Shown here in pieces: positions 27,311 through 35,402 of a DNA stretch of 64,000 nt. This DNA comes from Hydrogenophaga sp. (GTDB lineage: Bacteria > Pseudomonadota > Gammaproteobacteria > Burkholderiales > Burkholderiaceae_C). Where the stretch lies: the NCBI GenBank assembly GCA_016790705.1, contig JAEUOT010000043.1, forward strand, positions 27,346-91,345, read 5' to 3'. The first letter of the stretch is position 1. Each line of letters opens with the position of its first letter. Below the pieces are notes generated by a model. It did not search any database and was not told the DNA's origin. It saw only the letters and a program-made list of their open reading frames with translations. Position numbers and translations under genes: made by a program.

Positions 27311-27425
27311 GAACGGTGTGCAAGGATGAAGGGAACAGCAAGCCAGCCCCACCACACCTGCAGGCGTGAGGCAGGCAAGCGCAGCGCGCAGGCCGGGGCA
27401 TGCCCCCGGCCGGAGGCGTCAGCGA
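27311..27425. repeat. Diverged repeat, copy A (downstream of parB)
   Basis: A ~110-base stretch that matches 30011-30114. The best-kept core is GCAAGCCAGCCCCACCACA (27337-27355) with flanking GGATGAAGGGA and AGGCGTGA. On the minus strand both copies can be read as similar peptides containing 'VWWGWLA', but with no start or family, so an RNA or DNA element seems likelier than a gene. Copies A and B bracket parB. Confidence 0.7.
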
Positions 27426-27517
27426 TCGGCGCCCGACAGGGTCGAGACACCGGGACACGCGTGGCCTGGTGGCTTGATGCGCAGCACCAGAGCGCGGTCC
27501 GGCCGCGCCGGAGAGGC

Positions 27518-27544
27518 ACAAAAAATCCCGGCTGAAGCCGGGAT
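27518..27544 (-). terminator. Intrinsic terminator of parB
   Basis: Minus-strand hairpin ATCCCGGCT-TC-AGCCGGGAT (27544-27525) followed by TTTTTTGTG. It lies about 30 bases past the parB stop. Confidence 0.85.
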
Positions 27545-27574
27545 GTGGTGGTGCACGTCTGAACTTGTCGCTGT

Positions 27575-29596
27575 TCAAGTCGCCTGATGAGCGTCTGTCT
27601 CGTGCTCGCCCTGCCCTTCCACCACCTGAACAGGCTCGGTCAGCATCTGCGGCAGCCAGCCCGAGCCAGCGGCCAGCCGTTCGGCCTCGGCGGTGATCTG
27701 GGTCTTCTTGAGCTTTGCAAGCCGTTGCACCTCACCCGGAGCGAAAACCTGCACCCCTTCCAACGCCTTGGCCTTGGACACGTGGTCGAAGTAACCCGCT
27801 GCCGTGGGTGTCCACCAGCCGTGCATGTCCAGCCCCACCGCCTGTGCCAGCAGCGCGGCGGGTGCTTCGTCTTCGCGTTGAGCGATGGCCGACACCGTCA
27901 GGCCCACACACAGGGCCAGCAGCGACAGCAGTTCTTCCTGTTCCATTGCCAGCAGTTCGGCAAACAGGGCCTTTGGGTCCCCCGGCAACCGCGCTGCCCA
28001 GGCCTCGCGCACGGCGCGCAGGCCCTGCGAAGCCGGGGCCTCTGCAACGTCTGGAGCATGCTGCTCCAGCCGGTCCTGCGGTGTGGCGCTGATGTTGACC
28101 GGCGATGCACCGTAGCTACCCAGGATCACCCGCTGCGTCAACTGGTGCACCAAGGCGACCAGCGCGATGTTGGGATGACGGGCCACCTCGGCCTGCAGGG
28201 CGGCGGTGCGGTGCGCGCTCAAGCGCCGCACCAGCTTCTCTGACAGTCCGCCCCGGCTGGTGGTTGTTTCTGCTGACTCCACCTCGCCTTCTGCCTGTGC
28301 GTCCGTTGTCGGTCGATCCTGCGCTCGCAATGCCTTGACCTGTTCAACGCGCAACAGCCCGCGATGCACCACCACAGCCCCCATGGGGTCCACCGACACC
28401 ACCGCGCCGGCCATGGACACGACGCCGGGTTCGTACACCACCAGGGTCTGTTCGATGGCGTCCAGTTCATCGCCCAGCCGGTCCAGTTCTTCGTGCAGAG
28501 CCTGCGCACCGTCGTCGCTCAGGTCGTCGTCTTCGTCATCGAGTTTGTCCTGGAGCCGCGCCTGCTCCGCCTCCAGTTTCTCGATACGCTTGGCTTCCGC
28601 CTTGCTGGGTTCCCGGCGCGAGCGCCGCGCCCGCTGGAAGGTGTGCAGTTCGGACGAAGACACACGCGGCGTGACATCCACCCAACCCCAGCCTTCGACC
28701 CGCACCGACTCGGCCGCATCGGCCAGCCGGTCACGGGCCAGCCTCTCCAGCAAAGCGGCATCGGTGAGGAACACCCCCTTCTGCTCGTCCGCGAACAGGT
28801 CGCGCCGGATGCCACCGCCCGCCGCTTCGTAGGCCTCCACCCCCACGAATCGCGCGAGCGCGTCGCGGCAAGCATCCACCTCGTCGCGGGTCAGGTGGTC
28901 CCGCAGGGATTCCGGACTGCGCTGCCACTGTGGCACCTCATAGAAAGCCGACACCTGCGCTGCATGGTCGTCGGTGATCGCCAGGGCCATCAACTGCTCC
29001 AGCGTGACCGCTCCCAGCTGGTAGTCCACCAGCAGCCGGGGTGCGACGTTGGCCAGCCGCAGCCGCCGCTTGACCACCAGCGGTGTGACTCCGAAGTCAG
29101 CAGCGATGTCTTCCAGCGACCGGCCTTCGGCCACCAGCGACTTCCAGGCAAACAGTTCGTCCACCGGGGACATCGCCTCACGCTGCACGTTCTCGCTCAG
29201 GCTCACGGTGCGGGCCGAGGCAACGGGCACCAGCAGGCAAGGCACCGGATGGTCCTTCGCGAGTTTGTGGCGCTTGACCAGCAGCTTCAAGGCGGCCAGC
29301 CGCCGACGCCCGGCCACCACCTCGGACCACTGACCATCGGGCGTGGTGACGACGGTCAGGTTCTGCAGCAGACCCACGCGGGCGATGCTCGCTGCGAGTT
29401 CGGGAATGGCCGTGCCGCCGCTCTGGCGCACGTTGCGGCTGGAGGGCCGCAGCCGCGACAACGGGATCAGGTGCAGTTCGTAAGGTGCGACCTCTGGCAC
29501 GGTGACAGATTCGGCTGCAACTGCCGACTCGCCAATGGTCGCAGCGACGGCCACGGCGCTCAAGGCCAGGGTTTCGGATTGGGTAACGGTGTTCAT
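27575..29596 (-). CDS. parB: Large ParB/RepB-type partition protein
   Basis: 673-residue ParB-family protein, about twice the size of chromosomal ParB. Residues ~50-140 form the ParB/Srx NTPase domain ('RLRPSSRNVRQSGG', 'IPELAASIARVGLLQNLTVV', 'VVAGRRRLAALKLL', 'PVDELFAWKSLVAEG'). A helix-turn-helix follows at ~165-195 ('SLEDIAADFGVTPLVVKRRL'). The centre has an acidic/basic coiled coil (~320-390), and the long C-terminal half is of unknown function. The start at 29596 has AGGAG upstream; a start at 29632 is possible. Such large ParB proteins are typical of ICEs and big plasmids. No parA lies beside it; StbB is the only ParA-like protein in view. Confidence 0.88.
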   Translation of the reverse strand: MNTVTQSETLALSAVAVAATIGESAVAAESVTVPEVAPYELHLIPLSRLRPSSRNVRQSGGTAIPELAASIARVGLLQNLTVVTTPDGQWSEVVAGRRRLAALKLLVKRHKLAKDHPVPCLLVPVASARTVSLSENVQREAMSPVDELFAWKSLVAEGRSLEDIAADFGVTPLVVKRRLRLANVAPRLLVDYQLGAVTLEQLMALAITDDHAAQVSAFYEVPQWQRSPESLRDHLTRDEVDACRDALARFVGVEAYEAAGGGIRRDLFADEQKGVFLTDAALLERLARDRLADAAESVRVEGWGWVDVTPRVSSSELHTFQRARRSRREPSKAEAKRIEKLEAEQARLQDKLDDEDDDLSDDGAQALHEELDRLGDELDAIEQTLVVYEPGVVSMAGAVVSVDPMGAVVVHRGLLRVEQVKALRAQDRPTTDAQAEGEVESAETTTSRGGLSEKLVRRLSAHRTAALQAEVARHPNIALVALVHQLTQRVILGSYGASPVNISATPQDRLEQHAPDVAEAPASQGLRAVREAWAARLPGDPKALFAELLAMEQEELLSLLALCVGLTVSAIAQREDEAPAALLAQAVGLDMHGWWTPTAAGYFDHVSKAKALEGVQVFAPGEVQRLAKLKKTQITAEAERLAAGSGWLPQMLTEPVQVVEGQGEHETDAHQAT

Positions 29597-30010
29597 GTGA
29601 AATCTCCTGTCCCACACGGGGACCTTGTTCAAACAATGGAAGACATCGAAAAACAGAGGGGAAGTCAGTCGGCGTTGTGCATGGGCGCTCTCCTTGGGTG
29701 TTGGGCTCCGCAGGGGCCGCGAAGCCCTTCGCGGCCATGGGCAGCAGCTGGGGCCGGCGCGGGTGCGCCGTCAAGGGAGGAAGCGAAGGCGCTGGCGCGG
29801 CCCGCAGGCGCAGCCGAGGACACGGGCGCCGCAGCGGCCCTTGACGGGAGGAGCGCTCGCAGAGGCCAGGCAAGCCGGCGAAGCTGGCGCGCAGGTGGTG
29901 CGAAGTCCGCTTAGCACCTCCGAAGAGAAAAAGGTCAGCCCTTCGGTCGAGGGCCAAACCCAGCCGAAAGGCCGTCAGCGTTCATAGGAAGCACAGACGG
30001 TGAAAGCGAA

Positions 30011-30114
30011 AACGGTGAGCTTGGATGAAGGGATCAGCAAGCCAGCCCCACCACACATCTAGGCGTGACGCACACAAGCGCAGGACCACTCGGCCGAAAG
30101 CGTCAAGGATTGGC
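30011..30114. repeat. Diverged repeat, copy B (upstream of parB)
   Basis: Partner of 27311-27425. It shares GGATGAAGGGA-TCAGCAAGCC, CCAGCCCCACCACA and AGGCGTGA with small differences and gaps. Same orientation as copy A. See the finding on this pair. Confidence 0.7.
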
Positions 30115-30249
30115 GCTTCACGGCCAGGCCCTGTACGGGGAGTGGGGCAAAGCTTGCAAAGCCCGACGCCTGGACGACATTGCATTTGTGCGTTCCGCCC
30201 CTCCTTTCGCTCGCTTCGTGTCACAAAACTTTCATGGCGATCCGTTATT

Positions 30250-30267
30250 ATTCAAATAACATTGAAT
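30250..30267. promoter_or_regulatory. ArsR operator in the ars promoter
   Basis: Perfect palindrome ATTCAA-N6-TTGAAT, 24 bases upstream of the first ars gene. This half-site pattern is typical of ArsR/SmtB repressors. It overlaps a possible -10 box (TATTAT, 30246-30251). ArsR is encoded by the third gene of the same operon, so autoregulation is expected. Confidence 0.75.
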
Positions 30268-30291
30268 CGTTGAAAGTTAGGAGTTCCAACC

Positions 30292-31335
30292 ATGAAAGTC
30301 GGTATCAACGGCATGGGCCGCATGGGGCGGCTGGCCCTGCGCGCAGCCTTCGGCGCCATCGAACGCGAAGCCATCGACCCCCGCCAGGGCAACCGCCTGG
30401 AGGTGGTGCACCTCAACGAAATCAAGGGCGGCGCCGCGGCCACCGCCCACCTGCTGGCCTTTGACACGGTGCAGGGCAAGTGGCGCGCCGACATCGCGGC
30501 CGAAGGCAGCGACGCCATCCGCATCGGCGACCGCCGCCTGTCGTTCAGCGAGCACGCCACCGCCGCCGAAATCCCCTGGGGCGATCTCGGCGTGGACGTG
30601 GTGCTGGAGTGCACCGGCAAGTTCCTCACACCCGAAACCCTGCAGGGCCACCTGGACCGCGGTGCCAAGCGCGTGATCGTGGCCGCACCAGTAAAGGTTG
30701 GTGGCGTGCTGAACATCGTGGTGGGCGTGAACGACCACCTTTACCAGCCGGCGCGCGACCACATCGTCACCGCCGCCAGCTGCACCACCAATTGCCTGGC
30801 CCCGGTGGTCAAGGTGGTGCACGAAGCCATCGGCATCAGGCACGGCCAGATCACCACGCTGCACAACCCGACCAACACCAACCTGGTGGTGGACGCGCCG
30901 CACAAAGACCTTCGCCGCGCCCGCAGCGCCATGGTCAACCTGGCCCCCACGACGACCGGCAGCGCCACCGCCATTGCGCTGATCTACCCCGAACTCAAGG
31001 GCAAGCTCAACGGCCACGCAGTGCGTGTCCCGGCGCTCAACGCCTCGCTGACCGACTGCGTGTTCGAGCTGAACCGCGTCACCACGGCCGAGGAAGTGAA
31101 CGCGCTGTTCGAAGCCGCCGCCAGCGGCCCGCTGGCCGGCATCCTGGGCTACGAGAACCGCCCGCTGGTGAGCGCCGATTACGCCCGGGACACACGCAGT
31201 TCCATCGTCGACGGCCTCTCGACCATGGTGACCGACGGCACGCTGCTCAAGGTCTACGCCTGGTACGACAACGAGATGGGCTACGCCACGCGCATGGTGG
31301 ACCTGGCTTGTCATCTGGAATCCGTCGGCATCTGA
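30292..31335 (+). CDS. gapdh: ArsJ-associated glyceraldehyde-3-phosphate dehydrogenase
   Basis: 347-residue GAPDH. With arsenate in place of phosphate it makes 1-arseno-3-phosphoglycerate, which ArsJ exports. N-terminal NAD-binding start '[16 protein letters not shown]' and the catalytic '[11 protein letters not shown]' (Cys ~163) are present, along with '[15 protein letters not shown]' at the end. AGGAG precedes ATG 30292. Its stop overlaps the arsJ start (TGATG). Being first in an ars operon with arsJ next identifies it as the arsenate-detoxifying paralogue rather than the glycolytic gene. Confidence 0.93.
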   Translation: MKVGINGMGRMGRLALRAAFGAIEREAIDPRQGNRLEVVHLNEIKGGAAATAHLLAFDTVQGKWRADIAAEGSDAIRIGDRRLSFSEHATAAEIPWGDLGVDVVLECTGKFLTPETLQGHLDRGAKRVIVAAPVKVGGVLNIVVGVNDHLYQPARDHIVTAASCTTNCLAPVVKVVHEAIGIRHGQITTLHNPTNTNLVVDAPHKDLRRARSAMVNLAPTTTGSATAIALIYPELKGKLNGHAVRVPALNASLTDCVFELNRVTTAEEVNALFEAAASGPLAGILGYENRPLVSADYARDTRSSIVDGLSTMVTDGTLLKVYAWYDNEMGYATRMVDLACHLESVGI

Positions 31336-32606
31336 TGAACGCCGCCTCAACGACCACCGTCAGCCACGCGGTGCGCAACTACGCGATCGTCACCGCCGCC
31401 TACTGGGGCTTCACGCTCACCGACGGCGCGCTGCGCATGCTGGTGCTGCTGCATTTCTACAAGCTGGGCTATTCGCCGTTCACGCTGTCTTTTCTGTTCC
31501 TGCTGTACGAAGCGGCCGGTGTGCTGGCCAACCTGATCGGTGGCTGGCTGGCCACGCGCTACGGCATCCAGCGCATGCTGACCGTGGGCCTGGTCACGCA
31601 GATCACAGGATTCACCCTACTCTCTCTGCTCAACCCGGCGTGGACGGCGGCGATGTCGGTGGCCTGGGTGGTGCTGGCGCAGGGCATCTGTGGCGTGGCC
31701 AAGGACCTGACCAAGACCGCCAGCAAGTCGGCCATCAAGGTCACGCAGGCGCAGGCCAAGGCCGAAGACGGTGGCAACAACCAGCTCTTCAAGTGGGTGG
31801 CCTGGTTCACCGGCAGCAAGAACGCCATGAAGGGCTTCGGCTTCTTCCTCGGTGGTGTGCTGCTGCAGGCGCTGGGCTTCCAGCACTCGCTCTGGGCCAT
31901 GGCCAGTCTGCTGGTGCTGGTGCTCATCGGCGTGGTCTCGTCGGTGCCGCCGATGATGGGCAAGGCCAAGGCGTCCAAGTCGGCCAAGGAACTGTTCGCC
32001 AAGAACGCCGGCATCAACGGCTTGGCCGCCGCGCGCGTGGCGCTGTTCGGCGCGCGCGATGTGTGGTTCGTGGTGGGCGTGCCGGTGTTCCTGTATTCGC
32101 AGGGCTGGAACTTCACCATGGTCGGCGGCTTCCTGGCGGCCTGGACCATCGGCTACGGTCTGGTGCAGGCGCTTGCACCTAACCTGGTCAAACGCAGCCC
32201 CGACGGGCTGAGCAGCGAGGTGCCGGCGGCGCGCGGGTGGTCGCTGGTGCTGGCGCTGATCCCGGTTGGCATTGCTGCTGCCGTGCTGCTGGAGTTGCCG
32301 AACCTGCAGTGGTGGGTGGTCGGCGGGCTGGGGCTGTTCGGCTTTGCTTTCGCGGTCAACTCGTCGGTGCACTCCTACCTGATCCTGGCTTACGCCGGCA
32401 GCGAGAAAGCGGCCGAGGACGTGGGCTTCTACTACGCCGCCAATGCGCTGGGCCGTTTCTTCGGCACGCTGATGTCGGGCCTGCTCTACCAGTGGGGCGG
32501 CCTGCTGTACGCGCTGGTGGGCTCGGCCCTGATGCTCTTTACCTGCTGGCTGCTCACGCTGGCGCTGCCGACCAAGCTGGCTTTGCCGGCGCCCCAAACG
32601 ACCTGA
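31335..32606 (+). CDS. arsJ: ArsJ, organoarsenical (1-arseno-3-phosphoglycerate) exporter
   Basis: 423-residue major-facilitator-type transporter with about 11-12 hydrophobic segments. The N-terminal region ('VRNYAIVTAAYWGFTLTDGALRMLVLLHFY', split across ~11-40) and 'SPFTLSFLFLLYEAAG' match the ArsJ family, and the loop 'DLTKTASKSAIK' is characteristic. Its partner GAPDH gene lies directly upstream with overlapping stop/start. Product extrusion lets arsenoester break down outside the cell. Confidence 0.93.
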   Translation: MNAASTTTVSHAVRNYAIVTAAYWGFTLTDGALRMLVLLHFYKLGYSPFTLSFLFLLYEAAGVLANLIGGWLATRYGIQRMLTVGLVTQITGFTLLSLLNPAWTAAMSVAWVVLAQGICGVAKDLTKTASKSAIKVTQAQAKAEDGGNNQLFKWVAWFTGSKNAMKGFGFFLGGVLLQALGFQHSLWAMASLLVLVLIGVVSSVPPMMGKAKASKSAKELFAKNAGINGLAAARVALFGARDVWFVVGVPVFLYSQGWNFTMVGGFLAAWTIGYGLVQALAPNLVKRSPDGLSSEVPAARGWSLVLALIPVGIAAAVLLELPNLQWWVVGGLGLFGFAFAVNSSVHSYLILAYAGSEKAAEDVGFYYAANALGRFFGTLMSGLLYQWGGLLYALVGSALMLFTCWLLTLALPTKLALPAPQTT

Positions 32607-32616
32607 GGAGACTGCA

Positions 32617-32952
32617 TTGGAAGAAGCTCAAGTTGTCAAAGCGCTGGCCGCGCTGGCACAAGAGACGCGCCTGCGAATCTTTCGCCTGCTGGTGGTGGCC
32701 GGCGCCGACGGGCTGACCCCGGGATACATGTCGGAGGCGTTGGGCACACCGCCAAACGCCGTGTCTTTTCACCTGAAGGAGTTGAGCCACTCAGGCCTGA
32801 TCGACGTCGAACGCGACGGTCGCAACTTGATCTACCGCGCCCAATTTGACCGCATGAACACGCTGCTCGGCTACTTGACCGAGCACTGCTGCGCAGGCCA
32901 GCCTTGTGAAGTTGCTCCCTCGACCTGCACCGACTGCGGGGACCCGGCGTGA
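32617..32952 (+). CDS. arsR: ArsR-family arsenic-responsive repressor
   Basis: 111-residue winged-helix repressor with a TTG start (AGGAG 7 bases upstream). The recognition helix is in 'GTPPNAVSFHLKELSHSGLI'. The classic 'CVCDL' metal site of E. coli ArsR is absent. Instead Cys residues cluster at the C terminus ('EHCCAGQPC' and 'CTDC'), as in the C-terminal-site ArsR group of Burkholderiales and Acidithiobacillus. It probably binds the palindrome at 30250-30267. It overlaps the next gene by 4 bases. Confidence 0.9.
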   Translation: MEEAQVVKALAALAQETRLRIFRLLVVAGADGLTPGYMSEALGTPPNAVSFHLKELSHSGLIDVERDGRNLIYRAQFDRMNTLLGYLTEHCCAGQPCEVAPSTCTDCGDPA

Positions 32953-34259
32953 ACCTGGCCGAAGCGCTGAACCTCGGCTGCGCCTGTCAGACGCTGGAGA
33001 CAGCGCGTCTGCGAGAACAGCTGGAGACTGAGCCTGCACTGGCTGGTCTGACCATGCGTCTGGCCGACAGCCACCCACATCTGTTCTCGCGCACGGCGGT
33101 CTTCCTCGATGCCCGTGTGATGGCGCAGATCACTGACGCGGTGGCCGCGCTGGAGCGCGTGATCGCACTGCCCGCCTGGCAACAGCGGGCCCTGGACCGC
33201 GCTCCGCAGATTGCCGGTATTGCCCACGGACCCGCCGGAGTCTTCATGGGCTACGACTTCCACCTGGCCGACGACGGACCGCGCCTGATCGAGATCAACA
33301 GCAACGCAGGCGGCGCCTTCCTCAACGCCGCGCTGGCGCGGGCACACCGCGCTTGCTGCGAGTCGTTTCAGCAGGTGTTCGACCCACAGGACCGGTTGCG
33401 CAATCTCGACGAAGCCTTCGTCGCCATGTTCCGAGCCGAATGGCAATCGCAACGCGGCGATGCTCCGCTGCGCAATGTGGTGATCGTGGACGATGTGCCT
33501 GACGCGCAGTACCTGGCACCGGAGTTCCAGATGGCGCGCGCGCGGTTCGCAGCACACGGCCTGATCGCCGTGGTAGCCGACCCGCGCGAGCTGCAGTGGC
33601 GCGATGGCGCGCTCTGGCACCCCGCCCTGCCCGCAGGCACGCCGGTGGACCTGGTCTACAACCGCCTGACCGACTTCTACCTGCAGGACAGTGGCCACGA
33701 TGTGCTGCAACAGGCCTACCGGGCTGGCGCGGCCGTGGTCACGCCGCACCCCCGCACCCATGCGCTGTACGCCGACAAGCGCAACCTGGTCACCCTGTCC
33801 GACGCGGCGCTGCTCGAACACTGGGGCGTGGGCGAAGCGGACCGCGCCCTGCTGCGCCGGGTCGTGCCCGCGACACAGCGCGTCACCGCCGAAAACGCCG
33901 ACGCGCTCTGGGCGCAGCGCCGAACCCTGTTCTTCAAACCTGCTGCCGGCTTCGGCGCCCGCGCTGCCTACCGCGGCGACAAGCTGACCCGACGGGTGTG
34001 GGACGAGATCCTGGCCGGCGATTACGTCGCCCAAACCACCGTGCCGCCCAGCGAGCGGCTGGTACGTGTGGGTCACGAGACCATGCGGCTCAAGCTCGAT
34101 CTGCGCGCCTACACCTACCGCGGCCAGATGCAGTTGCTGGCCGCACGCACCTGGTCGGGCCAGACCACCAACTTCCGAACCGAAGGTGGCGGTTTCTCGC
34201 CAGTGGTGGTGCTACCGGCCACAGCCTCATTCACTGACATTTCGCCCTCGCAACCCTGA
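32949..34259 (+). CDS. ATP-grasp-like protein of unknown function in the ars operon
   Basis: 436-residue soluble protein with GTG start overlapping the arsR stop. I do not recognise a named family. Several segments suggest a circularly permuted ATP-grasp ligase: 'PRLIEINSNAGGAF' (~115-128; acidic metal-binding 'E-x-N') lies before the nucleotide-binding part 'LFFKPAAGFGARAAYRGDK' (~325-345; Lys and Gly-rich loop), and 'LDLRAYTYRG' and 'TNFRTEGGGFSPV' lie near the end. ATP-grasp enzymes join a carboxylate to an amine or thiol via acyl phosphate. Here the partner could be a thiol peptide or an arsenic compound. Location between arsR and arsI points to an arsenic-related role; the chemistry is inferred. 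Confidence 0.6.
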   Translation: MNLAEALNLGCACQTLETARLREQLETEPALAGLTMRLADSHPHLFSRTAVFLDARVMAQITDAVAALERVIALPAWQQRALDRAPQIAGIAHGPAGVFMGYDFHLADDGPRLIEINSNAGGAFLNAALARAHRACCESFQQVFDPQDRLRNLDEAFVAMFRAEWQSQRGDAPLRNVVIVDDVPDAQYLAPEFQMARARFAAHGLIAVVADPRELQWRDGALWHPALPAGTPVDLVYNRLTDFYLQDSGHDVLQQAYRAGAAVVTPHPRTHALYADKRNLVTLSDAALLEHWGVGEADRALLRRVVPATQRVTAENADALWAQRRTLFFKPAAGFGARAAYRGDKLTRRVWDEILAGDYVAQTTVPPSERLVRVGHETMRLKLDLRAYTYRGQMQLLAARTWSGQTTNFRTEGGGFSPVVVLPATASFTDISPSQP

Positions 34260-34271
34260 ACGGTGACCCCG

Positions 34272-34826
34272 ATGAAACGTTTCCACGTCCACCTCCACGT
34301 CAACGACCTGGACAAGAGCATTGGCTTCTACTCCGCCCTGTTCAACCAGGCCCCCACCCGCACCGAGGCCGACTACGCCAAGTGGATGCTGGAAGACCCG
34401 CCGGTGAACTTCGCCATCTCCACACGGGGTGAGCAGCCGGGCATCGACCATCTGGGCATCCAGACCGACAACGCTGAAGAACTGCAGGCCCTGAAGGACC
34501 GCGCCACGGCCGCCGACATCAGCTTGCTGGACGAAGGCGCCACCACCTGCTGCTACGCCCGCAGCGAAAAGCACTGGATCACCGATCCGCAGGGCATCGC
34601 CTGGGAACACTTCCATACGCTGGGCAACATCCCGGTGTTCCGCGAGAAGGCGGACGAGGCCTCGGCGGTGGCCTGCTGTGCACCCAGCGGTGCGCCCGCC
34701 ACCCACTGCTGTACACCCGCCGCCGAAGCGGCCGGGTGCTGCTCGCCCACCCTCCCCGCTGCCGCTGGCGCCTGTTGTGCGCCCTCATCTCCCTCCTCCG
34801 CCTCCTCCTCAACCAGCTGCTGCTGA
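34272..34826 (+). CDS. arsI: ArsI/CadI-type vicinal-oxygen-chelate protein with Cys-rich tail
   Basis: 184-residue protein. Residues ~1-130 are a glyoxalase-fold (VOC) domain: 'KRFHVHLHVNDLDKSIGFYS' at the start, 'GIDHLGIQT' and 'AWEHFHTLG' supply the His/Glu metal ligands, and 'TTCCYA' (C93-C94) is the vicinal Cys pair known from ArsI C-As lyase and CadI. The last ~50 residues add five Cys-Cys pairs (ACC, HCC, GCC, ACC, SCC) in a Ser/Ala/Pro-rich tail, probably an extra arsenite or metal binding module. ATG 34272 is preferred over GTG 34263. ArsI breaks the C-As bond of trivalent methyl arsenicals; substrate here is not proven. Confidence 0.85.
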   Translation: MKRFHVHLHVNDLDKSIGFYSALFNQAPTRTEADYAKWMLEDPPVNFAISTRGEQPGIDHLGIQTDNAEELQALKDRATAADISLLDEGATTCCYARSEKHWITDPQGIAWEHFHTLGNIPVFREKADEASAVACCAPSGAPATHCCTPAAEAAGCCSPTLPAAAGACCAPSSPSSASSSTSCC

Positions 34827-34838
34827 AAGGTTTTCACC

Positions 34839-35333
34839 ATGTCCGTCTACAACGTGCTCTTTCTGTGCACTGGCAACTCGGCTCGAAGCATCATGGCCGA
34901 ATCCATCCTCAACCATCTGGGCGGTGGCCGGTTCCGGGCCTTCAGCGCCGGTAGCCACCCGGCTGGCCAGGTGAACCCGCACGCCATCGAACTGCTGCAA
35001 CGCAACCACTACAAGACGGACAGTCTGCGCAGCAAGAACTGGAGCGAGTTCGCGCAAGCCGATGCGCCACACATGAACTTCGTGCTCACCGTCTGCGACA
35101 AGGCCGCCGGAGAGGTGTGCCCTGTGTGGCCGGGCCAGCCGATGTCGGCGCACTGGGGCGTGCCCGATCCTGCCGAAGTCAAGGGTGATGATGAAGCGGC
35201 GAAGAAGGCCTTCGCCGACACCTTCATTGTGCTCAGCCGCCGTATCGCGCTGATGGTGAACCTGCCGTTTGAAAAGCTCGACCGGCTGGCCCTGCAGAAG
35301 GAACTGGTGGACATCGGACGGCAAAAGGCCTGA
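34839..35333 (+). CDS. arsC: Arsenate reductase, low-molecular-weight phosphatase type
   Basis: 164-residue protein with the P-loop 'LFLCTGNSARS' (Cys10-x5-Arg16) that binds arsenate, as in thioredoxin-linked and phosphatase-like ArsC. 'AGEVCPVWPGQP' supplies the second redox Cys region, and 'HWGVPDPAEV' contains the general-acid Asp. The 'W-P' loop is typical of this family. It precedes acr3, which exports the arsenite formed. A second, unrelated ArsC follows downstream. Confidence 0.93.
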   Translation: MSVYNVLFLCTGNSARSIMAESILNHLGGGRFRAFSAGSHPAGQVNPHAIELLQRNHYKTDSLRSKNWSEFAQADAPHMNFVLTVCDKAAGEVCPVWPGQPMSAHWGVPDPAEVKGDDEAAKKAFADTFIVLSRRIALMVNLPFEKLDRLALQKELVDIGRQKA

Positions 35334-35354
35334 CCGGGCGTTTTGATGCACACA

Positions 35355-35391
35355 GCCCGGTCGCTCAGGCGGTCGGGCATTTTTGCTTTTT
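35355..35391 (+). terminator. Terminator-like hairpin between arsC and acr3, with competing upstream pairing
   Basis: A 10-bp stem (35355-35364 with 35369-35378, two G-T pairs, TCAG loop) is followed by ATTTTTGCTTTTT. The left arm of this stem (GCCCGGTC, 35355-35362) can instead pair perfectly with GACCGGGC at 35332-35339, which overlaps the arsC stop. The two structures exclude each other, as in an attenuator. Confidence 0.7.
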
Positions 35392-35402
35392 GGGAGATTT
35401 GA

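Larger units (their letters stand above)
27184..27574. other. Non-coding gap between radC and parB
   Basis: 391 bases without a supportable gene. It holds one copy of the ~110-bp element described separately (27311-27425) and the parB terminator (27518-27544). Confidence 0.6.
29597..30291. other. Non-coding gap between parB and the ars operon
   Basis: About 695 bases with no gene. It contains a perfect inverted repeat GGCCGCGAA (29715-29723) / TTCGCGGCC (29728-29736), and a longer-range one CCGTCAAGGG (29768-29777) / CCCTTGACGG (29838-29847). It also holds repeat copy B (30011-30114) and the ars operator. The hairpins lie upstream of parB on its strand and could be a structured leader or a partition site. 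Confidence 0.55.
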
